Positions 36,109 through 44,376 of a stretch of 64,000 nt of DNA are shown here, piece by piece. Source of the DNA: Sporosarcina cyprini. Lineage in GTDB: Bacteria > Bacillota > Bacilli > Bacillales_A > Planococcaceae. Below the pieces are notes generated by a model. The model did not search any database. It saw nothing but the letters and a program-made list of their open reading frames with translations, and had not been told where the DNA came from. Position numbers and translations under genes: made by a program. The DNA lies in the NCBI RefSeq assembly GCF_022048975.1, contig NZ_JAKMHX010000025.1, positions 1-64,000 of the forward strand. The letters run 5' to 3'. Every line of letters starts with the position of its first letter. The first letter of the stretch is position 1.

Positions 36109-36669
36109 GTGAAAAAGAACCGCACCTTTTCGATGATACTGCTGACAGTAAGCCTAGGGATAGTTACGGCATGTGGGAACACTTCGGAGGAGCCAACTGC
36201 AAAACCGGATGATTCTTCGAAACAAACCCAAAATGAATCCGACCCTAACGCTTCCAATGAAGAAGTTGAGCCTGAGACGAAACCGTCCACTGGGAAGGCT
36301 GACGAGGATAATTCATCGCTGACAAAAGAACAGTACCTCGTAAAACTTAATGAGATGGAAGAGGAAGATCGAAACGGAGAAGTGGGTACGACGACGGTAG
36401 AGCTTGAGAACCAAGAAACGGAGCGGTTTGAAAAATGGAACAATGAACTGAACCATATCTACGGATTGCTGCAGGAACAGCTCAGCTCGGAACAGATGGA
36501 GCAGCTACGAAAAGAGCAGCGGGAATGGATTCAACAGCGTGATGAAAAAGCCAAAAAAGCCTCGCTCGCCTATCAGGGCGGCTCGATGGAAGCCTTGGAA
36601 TATGTGGCGACGCAAGCAAGCATGACGAAAGAAAGATGCTATGAGCTAGTGGCGAAGTATGTGAATTAA
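36109..36669 (+). CDS. LprI-like (DUF1311) lipoprotein
   Basis: About 186 aa. A signal peptide ends at lipobox VTAC (followed by GNTSEEP), then a long low-complexity acidic S/E/P/T linker, and a C-terminal LprI-like domain: RFEKWNNELNHIYGLLQEQL, RKEQREWIQQRDEKAKKA and the late RCYEL. LprI-type domains include lysozyme inhibitors, so protection against host or competitor lysozyme is possible. Start GTG 36109 or TTG 36103: AAAGG at 36093 gives no clear preference. Confidence 0.75.
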   Translation: MKKNRTFSMILLTVSLGIVTACGNTSEEPTAKPDDSSKQTQNESDPNASNEEVEPETKPSTGKADEDNSSLTKEQYLVKLNEMEEEDRNGEVGTTTVELENQETERFEKWNNELNHIYGLLQEQLSSEQMEQLRKEQREWIQQRDEKAKKASLAYQGGSMEALEYVATQASMTKERCYELVAKYVN

Positions 36670-36726
36670 ATTTCCAAATTTCTATATTGCTGTAATGGAC
36701 GAATGGGCTCGTCGATGTGTGCGAGC

Positions 36727-36840
36727 CTTAATACGTTACCGAAGCATCTGGTTACACACGGTACAGCCGTCAACAATACGGTCAGTCAAATTGCAGGAGC
36801 GATCGGGACGGCGGTTGTCATAAAGATTTATTTATCCTAA
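36727..36840 (+). pseudogene. Fragment of a DHA2-type MFS transporter
   Basis: The frame reads LNTLPKHLVTHGTAVNNTVS then QIAGAIGTAVVIKIYLS and a stop (TAA 36838). NTLP..HGTA.NNT..Q..GAIGTA is the signature near helix 12 of DHA2-family drug exporters. Nothing upstream or downstream completes the gene. A small deletion remnant. Confidence 0.6.
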
Positions 36841-37336
36841 TCCATAGACTATGCAGGTAAGGGCTGTTTGGGCGTGTCAGGAGAACACTGGCATCCAGTT
36901 TCGCTTCAGGCCATGCCTGCTACTTCAAGATGAGTTTGGGAATTGCCGCACTTGACACCGCTAAAAGTGGAATCCCGCGAAACAGGCAGGGGAGTAACGA
37001 TTTATTTAGAAAGGGCCATGTCCTCAAAGGCATGGCTCTTTGTCATGTTGAGCTTTAAGAAAGCTACTGTTTCTATCAATTCCATACCTTGCCATCACCA
37101 ATTTAGCTTACAAATGGAGTGGTGCGTCTGTGCTGTACTCTCCAAACTCCTTGACTGGTGCATAAGCAAAGAAGACAAAAAGAAGGTAAATAAAGAGCAT
37201 CTTAAAAACATAGGGAATTCCCTATTTTTTTGCTTAAAGTCAAAAGAGTCATGACTTCGACACGCCTTTGCTCCATTGGCTTTATATAATAAATCTATTA
37301 CAGCCGCTGTCTAGCGGGACGAAAGGATGCAAACCG
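36841..37336. other. Non-coding interval with two hairpins
   Basis: About 500 bp with no credible gene. A hairpin AAGGGCCATG (37011-37020) / CATGGCTCTT (37031-37040), and a palindrome ATAGGGAATTCCCTAT (37210-37225) followed by Ts, look like terminators and suggest a lost gene between them. No riboswitch or T-box recognised. The end of the interval holds the U32 gene's ribosome site. Confidence 0.5.
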
Positions 37337-38251
37337 ATGATTGAACTGATTGCAACAGCTGAATCGATGGGACAAGCCGAAAAGCTGCTGGAGAATGTGG
37401 ATACCTTATACATAGGAGAAGATGAATTCGGGCTAAGGCTGCCGTTTTCCTTTAGCCGTGACGAACAGAAAGAGATGATTGGATTGGCCCACGATGCGGG
37501 GCGTAAGGTGACGGTGGCGTTGAACGCTCTGCTGCATAATGACCGGATCCAAGCAGTACTGCCTTATTTGGAGTTTCTGGCAGAGGCCGGGGCAGATGCG
37601 GTGACAATCGGTGATCCCGGTGTCATTCACTTGATGGCGCAGCATGGAATTCATTTGCCATATCTCTATGATGCGCAGACAATGGTGACAAGCGCGAGCC
37701 AGGTGAATTTTTGGGCGAAGCGGGGAGCGGTTGGAGCCGTGCTGGCTCGGGAACTGACCAAAGAGGAATTGCTGCAGATCGGCAGGAAGGCAGAAGTGCC
37801 GGTGGAAGTGCTTGTGTATGGTGCGACATGCATTCACCAATCGAAGCGGCCACTCGTGCAGAACTATTTTAATTATGTCGGTGAGGGTGCATCGGGGCAG
37901 GAGCGTACGCTGTTTTTGTCGGAGCCGAAAAAGGAAGATACCCATTATTCAATTTACGAGGACAGAAACGGTACGCATATCTTCGCGACGAATGACGTTA
38001 GTCTTGCAGGACAGCTGGATGTGTTGAATGAAGGGGGATTGCTGAAGTGGAAGCTGGATGGTTTATTTACAAAAGGGGATGCTTTCGTACGAATCGCGGA
38101 GCAGTTCAATGAAGCCAAGAAGCTGCTCGAAGCGGGCCAATGGACAATGGATGCAGCTGCACGGCTACAGAAAGAGATCCAGCTCCACCACCCAGTCGGA
38201 CGGTCACTTGATGAAGGCTTTTTCGTGAAAAATCCAGAGGACATAGCGTAA
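37337..38251 (+). CDS. trhP1: U32-family tRNA uridine hydroxylase subunit (YrrN/TrhP1-like)
   Basis: 304-aa protein of the former peptidase U32 family. With the following gene it corresponds to B. subtilis YrrN-YrrO (TrhP1-TrhP2), which make prephenate-dependent 5-hydroxyuridine at position 34 of tRNAs. Motifs: ADAVTIGDPGVIHLM, YDAQTMVTSASQVNFW, RELTKEEL. Start ATG 37337 (MIELIATAES) follows GAAAGG. It is 12 bp upstream of its partner. The peptidase label is historical. Confidence 0.85.
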   Translation: MIELIATAESMGQAEKLLENVDTLYIGEDEFGLRLPFSFSRDEQKEMIGLAHDAGRKVTVALNALLHNDRIQAVLPYLEFLAEAGADAVTIGDPGVIHLMAQHGIHLPYLYDAQTMVTSASQVNFWAKRGAVGAVLARELTKEELLQIGRKAEVPVEVLVYGATCIHQSKRPLVQNYFNYVGEGASGQERTLFLSEPKKEDTHYSIYEDRNGTHIFATNDVSLAGQLDVLNEGGLLKWKLDGLFTKGDAFVRIAEQFNEAKKLLEAGQWTMDAAARLQKEIQLHHPVGRSLDEGFFVKNPEDIA

Positions 38252-38263
38252 GGAGAAACCAAT

Positions 38264-39523
38264 ATGACAACATTGACTAAGCGAGTTATTACAAAGAAAC
38301 CAGAAGTGCTGGCGCCTGCGGGGACGCTGGAGAAACTAAAGACGGCAATCCGTTATGGGGCGGATGCGGTGTTTATCGGCGGCAATGCATACGGGTTAAG
38401 AAGCCGTGCGGGCAACTTCACGTATGAGGAGATGGCGGAAGGTGTGGCATTTGCGCGGGAGTATCATGCGAAAGTGTATGTCGCTGCCAATATGGTTGCG
38501 CATGAAGGCGATACTGCAGGCGCGGGGGACTTTTTCCGGACACTGCGGGACATCGGCATTGATGCAGTCATCGTATCGGATCCTGCGCTTATCGAAATCT
38601 GTGCAATGGAAGCGGAAGGGCTGCCAATCCATTTGTCGACACAGGCTTCTGCAACAAATTACGAAACGCTGAATTTCTGGAAATCGGAAGGCCTCGAGCG
38701 TGTCGTCCTGGCACGGGAAGTGAGCATGGAGGAGATCAAGGAAATTCGCCAGAAGACCGACGTGGAAATTGAAGCGTTTATCCACGGGGCGATGTGTATT
38801 TCCTATTCGGGCCGCTGCACGCTATCGAATCATATGGCAGATCGCGATGCGAACCGCGGGGGCTGCACGCAATCATGCCGCTGGAAATACGGTTTGTTTG
38901 AAATGGATGAAGCGGCGGAGCGGACGTCACTGCTCGGTGGTGGTGAGTCAGGCGAGATAGAAGAGGCGTTCTCGATGAGTGCAGTCGACATGGCGATGAT
39001 CCGGCATATTCCGGAGCTTGTCGAGAACGGCGTTGACAGTTTGAAAATTGAGGGGCGTATGAAATCCATCCATTATGTCTCGACAGTAGCAAATGTATAT
39101 CGCCAGGCGATCGATGCCTATTGTAATGATCCGGACAATTATGTGTTCAACGAGGAATGGGAAGATGAACTTTGGAAAGTCGCCCAGCGTGAATTGTCGA
39201 GCGGGTTTTATTACGGAATACCGAGTGAAGAGGAGCAGCTTTTTGGAAAACCACGCAAGATTCCGGCGTACAGCTTCATCGGCCAGGTGTTAGCGTACGA
39301 TGAGAAAACGAAGATAGCGACCATTCAGCAGCGCAATGTGTTTGGCCAGGGGGATGCCATCGAGTTCTACGGACCGGGATTCACGCATTTCGAGCAGACG
39401 ATCGAAGAAATGTGGAATGAAGACGACGAGCCGATCGACCGGGCTCCCAACGCCATGATGACAGTGAAGCTGCGCGTGCTGCAGCCTGTCCGTCCGTATG
39501 ATATGATGCGCAAGCAACGCTGA
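38264..39523 (+). CDS. trhP2: U32-family tRNA uridine hydroxylase subunit (YrrO/TrhP2-like)
   Basis: 419-aa U32-family protein with the canonical segment EAFIHGAMCISYSGRCTLSN followed by RGGCTQSCRW. Its four cysteines are expected to hold an Fe-S cluster in TrhP. Also PEVLAPAGTLEKLKTAI and ADAVFIGGNAYGLR at the N-terminus, and SLKIEGRMKS. A C-terminal beta domain follows (about 330-419). GGAGAAA precedes ATG 38264. Forms an operon with the preceding subunit; the trmR/yrrM and greA genes typical of the B. subtilis locus are not adjacent. Confidence 0.92.
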   Translation: MTTLTKRVITKKPEVLAPAGTLEKLKTAIRYGADAVFIGGNAYGLRSRAGNFTYEEMAEGVAFAREYHAKVYVAANMVAHEGDTAGAGDFFRTLRDIGIDAVIVSDPALIEICAMEAEGLPIHLSTQASATNYETLNFWKSEGLERVVLAREVSMEEIKEIRQKTDVEIEAFIHGAMCISYSGRCTLSNHMADRDANRGGCTQSCRWKYGLFEMDEAAERTSLLGGGESGEIEEAFSMSAVDMAMIRHIPELVENGVDSLKIEGRMKSIHYVSTVANVYRQAIDAYCNDPDNYVFNEEWEDELWKVAQRELSSGFYYGIPSEEEQLFGKPRKIPAYSFIGQVLAYDEKTKIATIQQRNVFGQGDAIEFYGPGFTHFEQTIEEMWNEDDEPIDRAPNAMMTVKLRVLQPVRPYDMMRKQR

Positions 39524-39540
39524 GAATAAAGGCATAGCCA

Positions 39541-39820
39541 GACGTACAGCCCAACTTAATGGCGTTCGTCTGGCTTTATTGGCGTTCAGTCTGAGTTAAT
39601 GGCGTTCGTCTGGTTTTATTGGCGTTCAGTCTGAGTTAATGGCGTTCGTCTGGTTTTATTGGCGTTCAGTCTGAGTTAATGGCGTTCGTCTGGTTTTATT
39701 GGCGTTCAGTCTGAGTTAATGGCGTTCGTCTGGTTTTATTGGCGTTCAGTCTGAGTTAATGGCGTTCGTCTGGCTTTAATGGCGTACAGCCCGAGTTAAT
39801 GGCGTTCATCTCGGCTTATT
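39541..39820. repeat. Tandem array of fourteen 20-bp units
   Basis: Fourteen consecutive units of exactly 20 bp alternate between two forms, GGCGTTCGTCTGGTTTTATT and GGCGTTCAGTCTGAGTTAAT, giving a 40-bp higher-order period. The first unit and the last three are the most diverged, as in arrays that grow from the middle. It starts 17 bp after the trhP2 stop and ends exactly where a fragment of an ABC permease begins. No gene crosses it. Confidence 0.95.
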
Positions 39821-39888
39821 GGCGGTTGGTTTGAAAAATCGCATATGCTTTGCCTTTTGTCCATGCGGTCCAAATGGGAAAAGGCGTT
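39819..39888 (+). pseudogene. 70-bp fragment of the ABC-2 permease gene
   Basis: TTGGCGGTTGGTTTGA and the following bases up to GGCGTT match 41699-41770 of the permease gene downstream with about eight substitutions and a one-base deletion. It is a non-functional second copy of the permease's 3' part, about 1.9 kb upstream of the intact gene, abutting the tandem repeat array. Confidence 0.8.
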
Positions 39889-39996
39889 TTGAGGTTTTAG
39901 GGTCGGGATGTATACAAATTCGAACATCGGTGTTACACGTTGTTGATAGACGATAGCTAGAAATCTAATCATACTGAGGAAGGAGGTGTGAAATAT

Positions 39997-40431
39997 ATGA
40001 TAAGTATGAATTTGAAACGGCTGCGGCAGCAGCATCAGTATACACAGGAGGAACTGGCTGAGCAATTGGGTGTTTCCCGCCAGGTCATTGCGAAGTGGGA
40101 AAGAGGCGAGTCGACGCCTGATTTGCATTTTTGCGTCCGGCTTGCAGAATTGTACGATGTGACGCTGGATAATCTCGTGAATTATGACGAGCAACAGGCG
40201 GGCGTGGCGGTGCCGCCGAAAGGAAAGCATTTCTTCGGTGCAACGACTGTCAGTGATCGGGGCCAAATCGTCATACCGAAAAAAGCGCGGGAGTTATTCC
40301 GAATCGAAGCCGGCGATACGCTTATTATCGTGGGAGATGAGGACCGGGGATTAGCAATTGTGCCGCAACAATATATGCAAGGATTTTTTCCACCGGGTGT
40401 CCTTCTTGATCCGGAGGGGGATGAAAAATGA
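39997..40431 (+). CDS. XRE-AbrB fusion transcriptional regulator
   Basis: 144 aa from ATG 39997 (AGGAGG 10 bases upstream; GTG 39988 and ATG 40006 are alternatives). N-terminal Cro/C1 helix-turn-helix: LKRLRQQHQYTQEELAEQLG, VSRQVIAKWERGESTPDL. The C-terminal half is an AbrB/SpoVT swapped-hairpin domain: VSDRGQIVIPKKARELFRIE, AGDTLIIVGDEDRGLAIV. Two DNA-binding modules in one small protein. Its stop overlaps the ABC ATPase start, so it most likely regulates the exporter operon in which it lies. Confidence 0.88.
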   Translation: MISMNLKRLRQQHQYTQEELAEQLGVSRQVIAKWERGESTPDLHFCVRLAELYDVTLDNLVNYDEQQAGVAVPPKGKHFFGATTVSDRGQIVIPKKARELFRIEAGDTLIIVGDEDRGLAIVPQQYMQGFFPPGVLLDPEGDEK

Positions 40432-41156
40432 AAGCTATTGAATTGCATCATCTGACCAAACAGTATGGTGGTCGACTTGTGATTAGCGACGTGTCATTGT
40501 CGATCGAAAAAGGTGAATTGTTTTCGCTGCTCGGTGTTAACGGAGCCGGAAAATCTACCCTGATTAAGATGCTGACCGGATTGTTGTTGCCGACTAGTGG
40601 GAAAGCGGTCATTTTAGGACATGATGTTGTAAAAGAGTCCGATCAAGTAAAACAGGTTATCGCGGTCTCTCCCCAAGAAACGGCAATTGCTCCGAATTTA
40701 TCTGTCTATGAAAATTTGGATCTGATGGCGGGTGTGCATGGTTTTTCGAAAAGTGAGCGTAAGCGAAAAGTGGCCGACATGATGCAAGCATTCTCCCTTT
40801 CTCCATATGCGAAGCAGCGGAGCAAGACGCTTTCGGGCGGCTGGAAGCGACGCTTAAGCATCGCAATGGCCTTGATTGGCGAACCGGAAATTTTATTCTT
40901 AGATGAGCCGACATTAGGATTGGATATTTTGGCAAGACGCGAGCTATGGCGCGTGATTTCAGAGTTGAAGGGAAAGGTCACTATCATTCTGACAACGCAT
41001 TATTTAGAAGAGGCAGAGAGTTTGTCAGACCGCATTTGTATTCTGAAGGCCGGTGAAGTCAAGGCCACTGGAACAGCGGAGGAATTAAAATTACTAACAG
41101 GTTCAACTTCTTTTGATGATGCCTTTGTCGCATTAGTGGAAGAGGTGGCGGTTTGA
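40428..41156 (+). CDS. ABC transporter ATP-binding protein
   Basis: 242-aa ABC-2-type exporter ATPase: Walker [16 protein letters not shown]-loop SPQET, signature TLSGGWKRRLSIAM (unusual GGW in place of GGQ), Walker B EILFLDEPTLGLD, H-loop LTTHYLEE. It overlaps both neighbours by four bases. The group resembles antibiotic or peptide export and resistance operons with an integrated regulator; the substrate is unknown. Confidence 0.93.
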   Translation: MKAIELHHLTKQYGGRLVISDVSLSIEKGELFSLLGVNGAGKSTLIKMLTGLLLPTSGKAVILGHDVVKESDQVKQVIAVSPQETAIAPNLSVYENLDLMAGVHGFSKSERKRKVADMMQAFSLSPYAKQRSKTLSGGWKRRLSIAMALIGEPEILFLDEPTLGLDILARRELWRVISELKGKVTIILTTHYLEEAESLSDRICILKAGEVKATGTAEELKLLTGSTSFDDAFVALVEEVAV

Positions 41157-41881
41157 GAACGATGATGTTTGCTTCCCGGACTACAAAAGAAATGATCCGT
41201 GATCCGCTGACGTTGTTTTTTGGCTTGGCGTTTCCGATAATTCTTTTGCTGTTGCTGACGCTAATTAATCAAAATATCCCGGACGCTGTTTTCTCTATCA
41301 CCAATCTAACGCCTGGTATCGCGGTCTTTGGCTTGTCTTTCATGACTTTATTCTCTGCACAAATGATTGCAAAAGATCGAGTCAGTGAGTTATTAACACG
41401 GTTATTCACGACCCCCATGACAGCCAAGGACTTCATCACTGGATACACGCTGCCCCTCATTCCCATGGCGATTATGCAAACCGTCATTTGTTATGGTGTT
41501 TCCCTGCTGCTCGGGATGGAGCTAACGTGGAAGATTCCAATCGCTATCATAACCATCTTGCCAGTTACTGTTCTGTTTATAGGGATCGGATTGTTATGTG
41601 GCAGCCTCTTCAATGAAAAAGCGGTCGCAGCAATTTGCGGGGCGTTGCTCACCAATCTGACTGCCTGGTTATCGGGGACATGGTTCAGTTTAGAACTTGT
41701 TGGCGGTTGGTTTGAGAAAATCGCATATGTTTTGCCGTTTGTCCATTCGGTCGAAATGGGGAAAGCCGTTATGCAAGGTAATAATGCTGGTATTTTGCCT
41801 CATCTCTGGTGGGTGCTTGGTTACGGTATCGGGATAACGGTGCTTGCTATTTATGTTTTTTCAAGAAGAATTAAAGAATAG
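41153..41881 (+). CDS. ABC-2-type transporter permease
   Basis: 242-aa membrane protein with six hydrophobic helices: FFGLAFPIILLLLLTLI, AVFGLSFMTLFSAQM, PLIPMAIMQTVICYG, ITILPVTVLFIGIGLL, and two more. Starts at TTG 41153 overlapping the ATPase stop. A 72-bp segment of its 3' part (41699-41770) has a degenerate second copy at 39819-39888. Confidence 0.9.
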   Translation: MRTMMFASRTTKEMIRDPLTLFFGLAFPIILLLLLTLINQNIPDAVFSITNLTPGIAVFGLSFMTLFSAQMIAKDRVSELLTRLFTTPMTAKDFITGYTLPLIPMAIMQTVICYGVSLLLGMELTWKIPIAIITILPVTVLFIGIGLLCGSLFNEKAVAAICGALLTNLTAWLSGTWFSLELVGGWFEKIAYVLPFVHSVEMGKAVMQGNNAGILPHLWWVLGYGIGITVLAIYVFSRRIKE

Positions 41882-42044
41882 AACACTGATCTACAGAGTG
41901 TTGCTACCTGTCCAAAGGCTTCTAAAAAGAGAATCATCAAAGTTGGAGGCCTGTAACCAGCTTTTGTGGAATGTAGAGGCTCACCATACATATCCAAAGG
42001 GCAGGTTGTATCGATAACATTTATTAATCAATCCACAATAGAAC

Positions 42045-42074
42045 GCCCGCATGGCTATTGTAGCGGGCTTTTTT
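42045..42074 (+). terminator. Terminator of the XRE-ABC operon
   Basis: GCCCGC (42045-42050) / GCGGGC (42063-42068) with flanking weak pairs, then six Ts. Confidence 0.85.
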
Positions 42075-42101
42075 GGCGCAAAAAATTCTGTTGAGGAAGT
42101 T

Positions 42102-42127
42102 TGAAACTTTTTCCTATAATCTCCGTC
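42102..42127 (+). promoter_or_regulatory. ECF-sigma promoter of the deacetylase gene
   Basis: TGAAAC (42102-42107), 16-base spacer, CGTC (42124-42127): the -35/-10 pair of SigX/SigM/SigW-class ECF promoters. The last spacer bases and -10 (AATCTCCGTCTGTA) are repeated at the promoter 51436-51461. Confidence 0.8.
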
Positions 42128-42161
42128 TGTAGGTTGCTTACATGATGGCGGGGGTGGTTGT

Positions 42162-43460
42162 ATGAGAAAAATATATAATAGCAGGCATATACTAGTTACT
42201 ATTCTTTTATTGGGCAGTTTATTTTTGTTTGTGCTTAACGGATCGACTCGATTCTCCTTTCTAAGTGGATCGCATGGAAAAGCATTTGCACAATTGATAC
42301 AAGGTGATGCTTCAGTTAAGAAGATGAAAATGGAACGAGTGCTGACGTTGGAAAAACGCCAGCCGATTTATATGCGAGGGGAAACACTCGTTCAAATCGG
42401 GGAGTTGGAAGCGAATCAGCCTGTAGCGATTGAAGGGGAAGACGAAGCGTACTATTCCATACGGTTCGGAAAGACGATTGCCTTTATTCCCAAGGGGCAC
42501 GGCACGGTGGATTCGATGAAATTGCTTGTCTCCACGCATGTCGATCAGCTGGTTGCTGTCAAAACCGTACAACGGACAGACGTGTATGAACGGGCTGACA
42601 AGCACAGTAAGCGTTTTTTGCAAATCGAGGAAGGATTCCGGTATCCGGTGATTCAGGAGACAGATGACTGGTATGTGATCAAAATGGGTGAGCGGCCGGG
42701 GTATATAGCGAAACAGTCCGTAGTGCCAGATGAAGGCTTGCCTGTGCTTGTCTATCACCATATTTTGCCGAGTGAATTGATGACTACGACTGCCAGTACG
42801 GTTTCCCTTGAATCCTTCGAACAACAGATATCATATTTAGCGGATCAGAGTTTTAAGACACTAACAGCGGAGCAGCTTTATGATTATTTGGAGGGGCGGC
42901 TGATCGTTCCGAGTCGTGCTGTTGTCATCACGTTTGACGATGGCTTGCTGTCGTCGAAGGAATACGCATACCCTATCTTGAAACAATACGGTTTCCAAGC
43001 GATGCAGCATATCATTTCCTCTCGTACTGATAGGGCACAGGGAACGCAGCTATTTGATGCAAACGGGCCCCTGCAGTTTTTGACTGCAGCAGAGATGGCT
43101 GACATGAGAGACGTTTTCCAATACGAAGCGCATACCCACGAACTCCATGCACTGGAGGAGACAGAGGCAGGGAATGTCGGTATTGCTCTAGGTCTTTCAA
43201 AAGAAAGGATTATGGAAGATTTACAGAAAAACAAGGAACACTTGCCTTCCGCTATCACGATCGCCTATCCGTTTGGCCATTACGATGAGGCCTTCCTCGA
43301 AGCAGCGAAAGAAACCGGTTTGCTCATCGGCTTTACGACAAATGAGGGATATGCGGACCGACGCGCATCCAATTATGAAGTATGCCGTTATGGGATAACA
43401 GAGAAGAAGTCGTTTGCTCAGTTTGTCCAGTATGTAAATGGAGAGATGGAGTGGGAGTAG
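42162..43460 (+). CDS. Polysaccharide deacetylase with SH3-like domains
   Basis: 432-aa exported protein with an N-terminal signal anchor (about 10-28). Two SH3-like repeats (about 55-195, e.g. RFGKTIAFIPKGHGTVDSMK and MGERPGYIAKQ) precede a NodB/CE4 domain. Catalytic motifs: PVLVYHHI, VITFDDGLLSS (Asp-Asp), YEAHTHELHA (metal His pair) and TIAYPFGHYDE. Such enzymes deacetylate peptidoglycan or secondary wall polymers at the cell surface. Preceded by an ECF-type promoter, fitting an envelope-stress role. Confidence 0.9.
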   Translation: MRKIYNSRHILVTILLLGSLFLFVLNGSTRFSFLSGSHGKAFAQLIQGDASVKKMKMERVLTLEKRQPIYMRGETLVQIGELEANQPVAIEGEDEAYYSIRFGKTIAFIPKGHGTVDSMKLLVSTHVDQLVAVKTVQRTDVYERADKHSKRFLQIEEGFRYPVIQETDDWYVIKMGERPGYIAKQSVVPDEGLPVLVYHHILPSELMTTTASTVSLESFEQQISYLADQSFKTLTAEQLYDYLEGRLIVPSRAVVITFDDGLLSSKEYAYPILKQYGFQAMQHIISSRTDRAQGTQLFDANGPLQFLTAAEMADMRDVFQYEAHTHELHALEETEAGNVGIALGLSKERIMEDLQKNKEHLPSAITIAYPFGHYDEAFLEAAKETGLLIGFTTNEGYADRRASNYEVCRYGITEKKSFAQFVQYVNGEMEWE

Positions 43461-43518
43461 GGATACCTTCCGATGGGGTCTACGCAACTCCGGCCAGACC
43501 CAAACAAAAGAGAAGATG

Positions 43519-43557
43519 AAAAGACTCGCGACCCCTCCGGACGCTGGTCTTTTTTTT
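43519..43557 (+). terminator. Terminator after the deacetylase gene
   Basis: AAAAGAC (43519-43525) pairs with GTCTTTT (43547-43553), with inner GCG/CGC pairs, followed by a T-run of eight. Confidence 0.7.
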
Positions 43558-43674
43558 AATTCTCCCAAAAATGGTAGGATGGATACAAGGATACTAGTTG
43601 GAAGATATAAAGCTTTTATAAAGTTCCGAGAGATATAGAAAAACGATGATACATTGGAGTCAGGAGGTAAGGCG

Positions 43675-44376
43675 ATGGAGGAACAGCTGTTGTTAGTGGA
43701 AGATGATGCGGAAATCGCTCGGATTATCCGGGATACGCTTCGGCAGGAAGGCTATACAGTAACTTGGGCAACGACCGGGCTGGAAGGATGGGAGGATTTC
43801 CAGCGAACTGCGTTCGACTTAGTGCTTGTCGATTGGATGCTGCCTGAAATGGACGGCATTACGCTTTGCCAAAACATCCGGTGGAAGAGCGATGTGCCGA
43901 TCATTATGATCAGTGCTCGGAAGGAAGATGAAGACAAAGTCGAGGGGCTGGACACCGGGGCGGATGATTACCTTGCCAAGCCATTCAGCCTGGCGGAATT
44001 AAAAGCCCGCGTTGCTTCTCATCTGCGGAGGTGGCGGCGCTACAATGGCCAAGCGCAGGAGATGGAACACTCGTCGTTTGCAAAGGGATTGAAGGTAGAT
44101 TGGAAGCGGGAACAGGTATTTTTGAACGGTGAAGAAGTGCTGGTGACAATCAAAGAATTTGAACTGCTCAAGCTGCTTGCTGGGAATCCCGAGCATATCT
44201 TTTCAAAGAATGAACTGTATCGTCATGTCTGGCAGCAGTCTGAAATTGGGGATTTGCATACTGTGACCGTGCATATTAAATCACTCCGGGAAAAATTGAA
44301 CGATCCCGTGAAGACGCCGCATTTTATCCAGACCATATGGGGCAAAGGCTATCGCTTCATTGGTGAAGCGCAATGA
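43675..44376 (+). CDS. OmpR/PhoB-type response regulator
   Basis: 233 aa from ATG 43675 (AGGAGG upstream; an in-frame start at 43654 precedes it). Receiver: LLVEDDAEIARII, phospho-acceptor in LVLVDWMLPEMDG, GADDYLAKPFSLAELKARV. C-terminal winged helix: FELLKLLAGNPEHIFSKNEL, HTVTVHIKSLREKL, TIWGKGYRF. First of three coupled genes (regulator, kinase, lipoprotein) joined by ATGA overlaps. Confidence 0.94.
   Translation: MEEQLLLVEDDAEIARIIRDTLRQEGYTVTWATTGLEGWEDFQRTAFDLVLVDWMLPEMDGITLCQNIRWKSDVPIIMISARKEDEDKVEGLDTGADDYLAKPFSLAELKARVASHLRRWRRYNGQAQEMEHSSFAKGLKVDWKREQVFLNGEEVLVTIKEFELLKLLAGNPEHIFSKNELYRHVWQQSEIGDLHTVTVHIKSLREKLNDPVKTPHFIQTIWGKGYRFIGEAQ

Noticed and set aside
36943-37254. 103-codon frame between the LprI-like gene and trhP1
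   Set aside because: No ribosome site, no recognisable protein pattern, and it runs through a terminator-like hairpin at 37011-37040 and a palindrome at 37210.
39541-39820. Possible CRISPR array
   Set aside because: Units are contiguous and all alike, with no unique spacers, and no cas genes are present; it is a simple tandem repeat.
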